Source: Anaerolineaceae bacterium UBA5838 (GTDB lineage: Bacteria; Chloroflexota; Anaerolineae; Anaerolineales; Anaerolineaceae). From it: DNA of 12,584 bases. The position numbers and the translations under genes were made by a program. A model generated the notes under the pieces. It was not told where the DNA came from. It saw nothing but the letters and a program-made list of their open reading frames with translations, and searched no databases. The stretch's first letter is position 1. Every line of letters starts with the position of its first letter. Of the stretch, positions 8,601 through 12,584 are shown piece after piece. The stretch lies in contig DJGU01000108.1 in the NCBI GenBank assembly GCA_002432795.1, positions 19,721-32,304 on the forward strand. Direction: 5' to 3'.

Positions 8601-10879
8601 TCGCCGCGGAAGATCCCCAGGTTCGTATCATAGGGGATATATCCGTTCATCATCAGGGGCAAGCCGTCATCCCAGGCGGTTTCATGAACCACGCCAACTG
8701 TATTCACCGCAATCTGCCCTGAACCGTCTACCAACTCAAGTTTCAGTTCAACATCCTGTATCCGGGTCAGGATCAGCCCTTGCGGCAGGTCAAATACCAC
8801 TTCACTGCCAAGCCCACGCCCCAAATCCAGGAATGTCCCGCTGATTTCGGCACTGACTGTTTGTTGTAGGTCCTCCCCTGTGCTTGCCAAAGTCACCCGC
8901 AGAGTTTTAGCAGTGGGATTCTGCGAAGCATCCACCAGCTGCGGGATCACCACCCGGCTTACCAAGCCAGGTTTCGTGACGAATATCCGAATATTAAAGG
9001 GATCTTCCGCACTCACCCGCTGGCTGATCCTGGGCAGGTATTGCTTATTCAAACTGCCATCTTCTTTTGCGTAGTTAATTACTGGTACGCCAGTGAGGTA
9101 GGGCTGACAGTTATCGGTCAAAAATCCAAGATCGAGAATGTAGGTTTTACCCTTTTCCAATCTGACAATTTCATTGAAATAAAAATCAAGGCTGCTGAGT
9201 TGATTTCCACCGCTCGGTTGGCTGCTAAGCGTCCCCGTCAGGATCGAATTCCCGCTTACCGCATCGCGAATGTCGAGCGTATAAAGGATGGGGTCAACCG
9301 ACAGCATCAGGTCCTGCACTTCCGGGAAGGTGACACTCTCAATCGTGCCGTCGCGGTCTGCCACAAAAGCGCTCAGATAACTCTGACCTGGAAGAAGGCT
9401 CACCTGGTTGCGATACTGCCCTTGCTGCAGATGGACACCCTCCCCGCTTTCCACCAGCAGGTTGATAGGACCATCAATGTTTTCATAAATCCATTCTGAA
9501 GCCGCAATCCGGGTGACCGGTCGGGTGTAAATCCGGCTGAAGGCATAAGCGTATGCAAGCGTTCCAGCCAACACCACTGCCGTAGAGACCACACCGATTA
9601 TCCGCAAGCACTTGCGGGAAATTTTCAACTTTTTCCAATGGAAATCGCGAAAGGCAGAAATGAGCTGCCAAAGTCCCCAGGCTGCAATGATTGCCAGCAG
9701 GGGATAAATGAGCATCAGATAACGCATGGATTTGACCCATGCCAGCCCCTGCCAGGCAGCGTATATCAGGGTCCAAGCCAGTAATGGCAGGATGTCCCAA
9801 TGCTTCTTGCGGATCACGTCAAAGCCCATTGCCAAAATGCTTGCGATCGCAGCCAACCCGAAGGGCAGACCCACTCCCCAAAGCACCAGGTTCTTAAACG
9901 AAAACCACAGGGGGCGTCTTGCCCACTGCAGCGCCGGCGGAAAATCCACTTCTCCGGTGCTCTGCGCCTGCAGCGACCGCATGCTCTGCCACCAGTTTTG
10001 GTTAATCGAAAAATTAAAGAAACCGGGACCGTCAAAGGCATAAGGCTGGCAAATCCTGAAAACCACGAAGCTCATCACAGCCGCCAGGAAAATTCTGCCA
10101 ATCATTGGCAGGAAGGCTTGCTCTTTACCCTCATTTTCCAGCCTGAAATAGCGCACCCCCTCCACCAAAGGCAGCAACAATGCCAGGGAAACCGCGTTGA
10201 TCTTGGAGGCTGTCGCCATGCCAAGCGCCGCCCCAAAAGCCAGGTACGGCCAGATCTCGTACCAAACCCGTTTCGCCTTGCTTGTGTCATCTGCAAGCAT
10301 TAAAGACGGCCGTTTCAGGATAATTACGGCTATCAGCACGGTTAACATGCCGAAGGTGTTGGTGAACGAATCGACGGTCATGAAATGGGCAAGCTGGATT
10401 GGCAGCACCGCGAATGCGTACAGTGCGGCCGCGATCAACCCTACCCAGCGATTAAAAAGCTTCCTGGCGACAATGAAAGTGAGCAGGATGGTGATCGTAT
10501 CCATCACTGCTGACATCGTCCGTCCCAGGAGCGTATTGAGGTCGTAACCCACCTGCCCGGTCCATTCCCCCGCGTAACGCACCATAAAAACAGGCAGAGT
10601 GCCATAGACAAAAAAACCAAAATCCTTATTGCCCGGATTGAGAGGTGAGCTTGCCGTATCAAAGTACTCTCGCGCAGTCCAAACCGGCTCAATGGCATTG
10701 ATCACCATTGAAAGGTAGCGCTCATCAGGATGCAGATGCCTTGATTCATCCCAGTTATTGTTCATACTCCGGAAGGTCCACCCAGCCAGGAGGATCGTCA
10801 CTAAAGAGAGGACCATGAGGATGGACTTCCAGTCGATTTTTCTTATCTTTTGAACCTTCTGTTCAGTTTCTACATTCAT
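5618..10879 (-). CDS. GT39 glycosyltransferase–DUF2298 (YYY family) fusion membrane protein
   Basis: 1753 residues, three apparent parts. (1) Residues about 1-450 form a GT39/ArnT-like module: a first membrane helix near 20-36, then a loop with HPDERY (50-55) giving the canonical acidic pair D52-E53, several helices, and a closing R386-Y387 plus YPLLAIIAAWG segment. (2) Residues about 450-940 form a mostly soluble, strand-rich region, presumably extracytoplasmic. It starts with SEWIYENI (461-468) and holds SSNRQWGTIPRVPERYPL (790-807) and a possible disulfide pair C818/C827. (3) Residues about 950-1753 form a DUF2298 module with DPWYAGGY (1100-1107), YYYYG (1110-1114), EFPFFTFLYGDFHAH (1259-1273), NTWDF (1326-1330), RMNVVFK (1523-1529) and GWNYHQRQQR (1664-1673). 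The ATG at 10879 follows the previous stop by 4 nt, with a weak AGGT ribosome site 10 nt upstream. TIGR03662 is described as either single-copy or with tandem copies plus TPRs; GT39 plus one copy differs from both. Lipid-linked sugar transfer is inferred from part 1; the role of part 3 is unknown. Confidence 0.9.
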   Translation of the reverse strand: MNVETEQKVQKIRKIDWKSILMVLSLVTILLAGWTFRSMNNNWDESRHLHPDERYLSMVINAIEPVWTAREYFDTASSPLNPGNKDFGFFVYGTLPVFMVRYAGEWTGQVGYDLNTLLGRTMSAVMDTITILLTFIVARKLFNRWVGLIAAALYAFAVLPIQLAHFMTVDSFTNTFGMLTVLIAVIILKRPSLMLADDTSKAKRVWYEIWPYLAFGAALGMATASKINAVSLALLLPLVEGVRYFRLENEGKEQAFLPMIGRIFLAAVMSFVVFRICQPYAFDGPGFFNFSINQNWWQSMRSLQAQSTGEVDFPPALQWARRPLWFSFKNLVLWGVGLPFGLAAIASILAMGFDVIRKKHWDILPLLAWTLIYAAWQGLAWVKSMRYLMLIYPLLAIIAAWGLWQLISAFRDFHWKKLKISRKCLRIIGVVSTAVVLAGTLAYAYAFSRIYTRPVTRIAASEWIYENIDGPINLLVESGEGVHLQQGQYRNQVSLLPGQSYLSAFVADRDGTIESVTFPEVQDLMLSVDPILYTLDIRDAVSGNSILTGTLSSQPSGGNQLSSLDFYFNEIVRLEKGKTYILDLGFLTDNCQPYLTGVPVINYAKEDGSLNKQYLPRISQRVSAEDPFNIRIFVTKPGLVSRVVIPQLVDASQNPTAKTLRVTLASTGEDLQQTVSAEISGTFLDLGRGLGSEVVFDLPQGLILTRIQDVELKLELVDGSGQIAVNTVGVVHETAWDDGLPLMMNGYIPYDTNLGIFRGDLNLDMYAQDDQAKRDRFFQMLSQGEYIFMSSNRQWGTIPRVPERYPLSTAYYRGLVGCPAEMDSVTCYNLAESGRFEGQLGFELVETFTSYPSLGNWEFNDQFAEEAFSVYDHPKVMIFRKTDDFDPEKLAAFLDSVDLSQVIYLTPRQASQYNSGKPTLMLSEQDLQLQQENGTWSEIFDRNGLLNRYPALAVLAFYGFSLLLGLLVFPLLRLGLPGLKDKGYGFSKIIGFLLFAYLSFVLGSAGLAVSRSLLLGVLGSIAIAGLVTAWLTRQGLIKDLKKIWKQLVVEEVITIVMFAFFLLIRWLNPDLWHPWRGGEKPMDFSYLNAVIKSTIFPAYDPWYAGGYINYYYYGQVVIGLPMKLLGVIPATAYNILLALWYGMLSVGVFSLAWNITKAIFGRESTEGKVKVFDLAFGAGLVAMLVVGLLGNLGEVKLFSDAVKTLGSGGQAIADGSFVQKVQWLLLGIGKLFNGEILPISAGSWYWNPSRTIPGESITEFPFFTFLYGDFHAHLIAMPVVVAAMGWGLSVLISKGQWHEKPRRNITGAALGFLLGGLIIGALKPINTWDFYTFLILNFVILGYVGWRYVPAVKNRWLSPKLTKVVQIGLGVVALYFIASLLYQPFNRWFYPGYGQIGIWDGDRTPLASYFTHWGLLLFLIVFWFGWESYQWMAETKVSSLKRWEGAKGWVITGLLLVGVILVGLLLMKVEIAIVALPLCVWALALLLVPGQPDAKKLLFFMAGTGLLLTIVVELVHLVGDIGRMNVVFKLYLQAWMFLALVAGIGLAITWRDQSQWRGRHQVLFQVPLILLLTSALMFPIFATRDKVTDRMDSNAPHTLDGMKYMETSSYQVNGVDMDLGEDYRAIQWLQDEVEGSPVILEAQAYEYYWGNRYTIYTGLPGVVGWNYHQRQQRALTGSDKVQARVDEVNAFFISLDEEFVKEYLEKYRVRYIIVGQQERAFYPAEALMKFPAYNGVLWDEVYREDSTVIYRVR

Positions 10880-10883
10880 AAAA

Positions 10884-12584
10884 TCACTGACCTACAATAA
10901 AAAGGATAAAGTTCTTGTCCGGATTTGTGGTTTGATAGGTGCTGATGACGCCCTCCGGGTAGACCGCCTGCAGCTCGGCAATGCTGGCCTTGTCCATCGG
11001 GTTGAGGATGAACAGTTTCGGGAGGGTGACACTCTGCGTATTTGCAATTTCTGCTGCAGGCAAACTTAAATTTTGTTCTGGCCGCCCCATGCTGATCGCC
11101 ACTGCCCGGGAATCGACCCAATAGGGGTAACTGATCAGGTAGCTGAGCCCTTCTTTGCCCGAAGAATAAAATCGATTGATAACTTCGCCGATCTCACTCG
11201 CGTTCCAGGCGGAATTCTTATATTGGCTGGCATACTCTTTTGAAATGAGATTGTAATTGCTGATCACAATCGGTCCAAACATGAGCACACCTGTAATCAT
11301 CGCTGCAGCCAAAGACTTTCGCTTGAAGGCGCCTGTGATAATCCTGAAAATCACCACAATGCCATAAGCTGAAGTCAGCAAAACCGGAATTGCAGCCCCA
11401 ACTGCCCTCGTCATCGACGGATTCTCAGCAGGGAATGCCAAAGATAAGGCACTTGGCAGCAATAGTACCGGATAAAGCAGCAGCATAAGTGGTAATTTCC
11501 AATCTCTGCTTGCTTTGTATTGCCTGATCACGCTGACGATCCCCCCAAGGAAAAAGACAGCCGTCAGCCCATCCACCGCTCCCCGATTGGCGATGCTGTC
11601 CACCCAGCTTCCCTGGTTGCTCCAGTTTGCAAGCCCAAGTGCTTTGATAAAATTACTCAGAAAGATCAAAACCGGTTTTCCGGTATAAGTGACTTCATTT
11701 TCCCCGACTCGTGCCAAAATGGGCGCAAAGTAGCTCCCCGGCTCCAGGCTGATCGCCCTTAGCAGTGGCAATGCCGCGATAAGGCTCAGCAATAAGCCAA
11801 TTCCAAACAAAGCCAGGACCTGGGCAGGCTTGACCGACTTTTTCCCGCTTTTCCAGCTGAGAATCACAACCACAGCCACTAGCGGGAAGATGAGGAAAAT
11901 TTTATTGCTCATCAAACCCAGCCCGGCTGCAAGCGCAGACAGCAGGAAATATCGCCCATCCCGCTCATCCAGACCCTTCACCAGGCTAAAAAGCGCTCCT
12001 GCCATCAGCGGGAACACCAATCCGCCACCAATCACGGCTCTTTCCTGCAAGACCAGCCAAAAACTCACCCCTGCCAGCCCGGCGGCAGCCAACCCCACCC
12101 AACGGTTCGCGATCGTCTTCCCCAAAGCATAGATAAATCCCATGCCAATTAAGCCAGCGAGGGCATTTGCCAGGCGGATTGTTTCCATTTTGAGGGTTCT
12201 TCCTGAAAAAAGCGCCACCATGTTTGCCCAATAATAATTCAGAGGCTCCGGGACGGCGTTGCGCGAAAACAGAACATGGTTCGCTCCCTGTCGGATTTCA
12301 CTCACGGAAAAATAGGTCTCAACCTGCGCGCTGATAATTTCCGGCGGCAATCCTGCCAGATCCTTGAAACGAAAGATCATTCCGATCACTGCCACGATCA
12401 GCAACAGGATCAAAAACACCCGGTCATTCTTCCAATGTTGCCAGAATTTCCAGTTCAGTTTTGACCCGCTTTGCCCGGAATTTCTTGCCGGCCAGAAGGC
12501 AAAAAAAGCGCACACAATTGCTGTCAGCCAGCTCAGGGTTTGCAGCCAGCCAAAACGGTTCTCGCCAAACAGCAAAAAGCACAC
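10884..12584 (-). CDS. GT39-like polytopic membrane glycosyltransferase (5'-truncated by window edge)
   Basis: At least 566 residues are visible. The first codon at the edge is GTG, but this is probably chance and the true start lies outside, because two hydrophobic segments (about 13-31 and 56-71) already precede the usual first GT39 loop. Many further membrane segments follow to about residue 435, then a soluble, presumably extracytoplasmic C-terminal domain (about 440-566). Family cues, recognised from memory of Anaerolineae GT39 proteins, are LPPEIISAQVE (79-89), PEPLNYYW (112-119), FPAENPSMTRAVGA (384-397), YPYWVDSRAVAI (486-497) and NPMDKASIAEL (528-538). GT39-type proteins transfer sugars from polyprenyl-phosphate donors at the outer membrane face; acceptor and sugar cannot be read here. 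The first loop has E82 and E89 but no D-E pair, and related proteins as I recall them have an Asp where A86 lies, so activity is uncertain. It ends with TGA four nt before the next gene, with which it is surely cotranscribed. Confidence 0.85.
   Translation of the reverse strand: MCFLLFGENRFGWLQTLSWLTAIVCAFFAFWPARNSGQSGSKLNWKFWQHWKNDRVFLILLLIVAVIGMIFRFKDLAGLPPEIISAQVETYFSVSEIRQGANHVLFSRNAVPEPLNYYWANMVALFSGRTLKMETIRLANALAGLIGMGFIYALGKTIANRWVGLAAAGLAGVSFWLVLQERAVIGGGLVFPLMAGALFSLVKGLDERDGRYFLLSALAAGLGLMSNKIFLIFPLVAVVVILSWKSGKKSVKPAQVLALFGIGLLLSLIAALPLLRAISLEPGSYFAPILARVGENEVTYTGKPVLIFLSNFIKALGLANWSNQGSWVDSIANRGAVDGLTAVFFLGGIVSVIRQYKASRDWKLPLMLLLYPVLLLPSALSLAFPAENPSMTRAVGAAIPVLLTSAYGIVVIFRIITGAFKRKSLAAAMITGVLMFGPIVISNYNLISKEYASQYKNSAWNASEIGEVINRFYSSGKEGLSYLISYPYWVDSRAVAISMGRPEQNLSLPAAEIANTQSVTLPKLFILNPMDKASIAELQAVYPEGVISTYQTTNPDKNFILFIVGQ

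Noticed and set aside
5618..10879. Possibility that the 1753-residue frame is an assembly or frameshift join of two genes
   Set aside because: The frame is continuous, and the soluble middle region passes smoothly into the DUF2298 module with family-like sequence on both sides (for example SSNRQWGTIPRVPERYPL and TWSEIFDRNGLLNRYP). No internal start with a ribosome site stands out.
1..12584. CRISPR array, tRNA, rRNA, insertion sequence or prophage genes
   Set aside because: No regularly spaced repeats, cloverleaf, rRNA segments, transposase or phage motifs were seen on either strand.

Overview
The window reads as one strand of a bacterial chromosome, most likely Chloroflexota and probably Anaerolineae. 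The inference rests on protein families, not on rRNA. Two proteins carry the DUF2298 ('Chlor_Arch_YYY') signature, a family known mainly from Chloroflexi and archaea. Three carry GT-C/GT39-type membrane glycosyltransferase regions of a style common in Anaerolineae. The final gene is a standard cytidylate kinase.

Layout. All five genes lie on the minus strand and are read from right to left. First comes a 5'-truncated GT39-like membrane protein (10884-12584). A 4-nt gap leads to a 1753-residue fusion of a GT39 module with a DUF2298 module (5618-10879). A 4-nt GTGA overlap leads to a stand-alone 885-residue DUF2298 protein (2964-5621). A 17-nt overlap leads to a 569-residue degenerate GT39/Agl23-like protein (1271-2980). 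A 2-nt gap leads to cytidylate kinase, cmk (567-1268). This packing indicates one transcript with translational coupling. Its promoter lies beyond the right edge.

Positions 1-566, downstream of cmk, hold no gene I can support. They are rich in small palindromes and in fragments of the dispersed 'TCATTGCGAG...CGAAGCAATCT' type of repeat. I see no convincing intrinsic terminator.

How the genes may work together. GT-C proteins transfer sugars from polyprenyl-phosphate donors on the outer face of the membrane. DUF2298 proteins have no established biochemical role that I know of. Here one DUF2298 module is physically fused to a GT39 module and its paralogue is encoded next door. The two copies share several motifs: YYYxG, a DxHxH cluster, NTWDF, RMNxxFKxY and GWxxHxxQxR. 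The simplest reading is a membrane machine for surface glycan or glycolipid assembly in which DUF2298 is a working partner or a second catalytic unit. The other two GT-like proteins appear to lack the canonical acidic DE motif and may be accessory or pseudo-enzymes. Cytidylate kinase is probably a housekeeping passenger, although CMP/CDP supply is loosely compatible with lipid or sugar activation.
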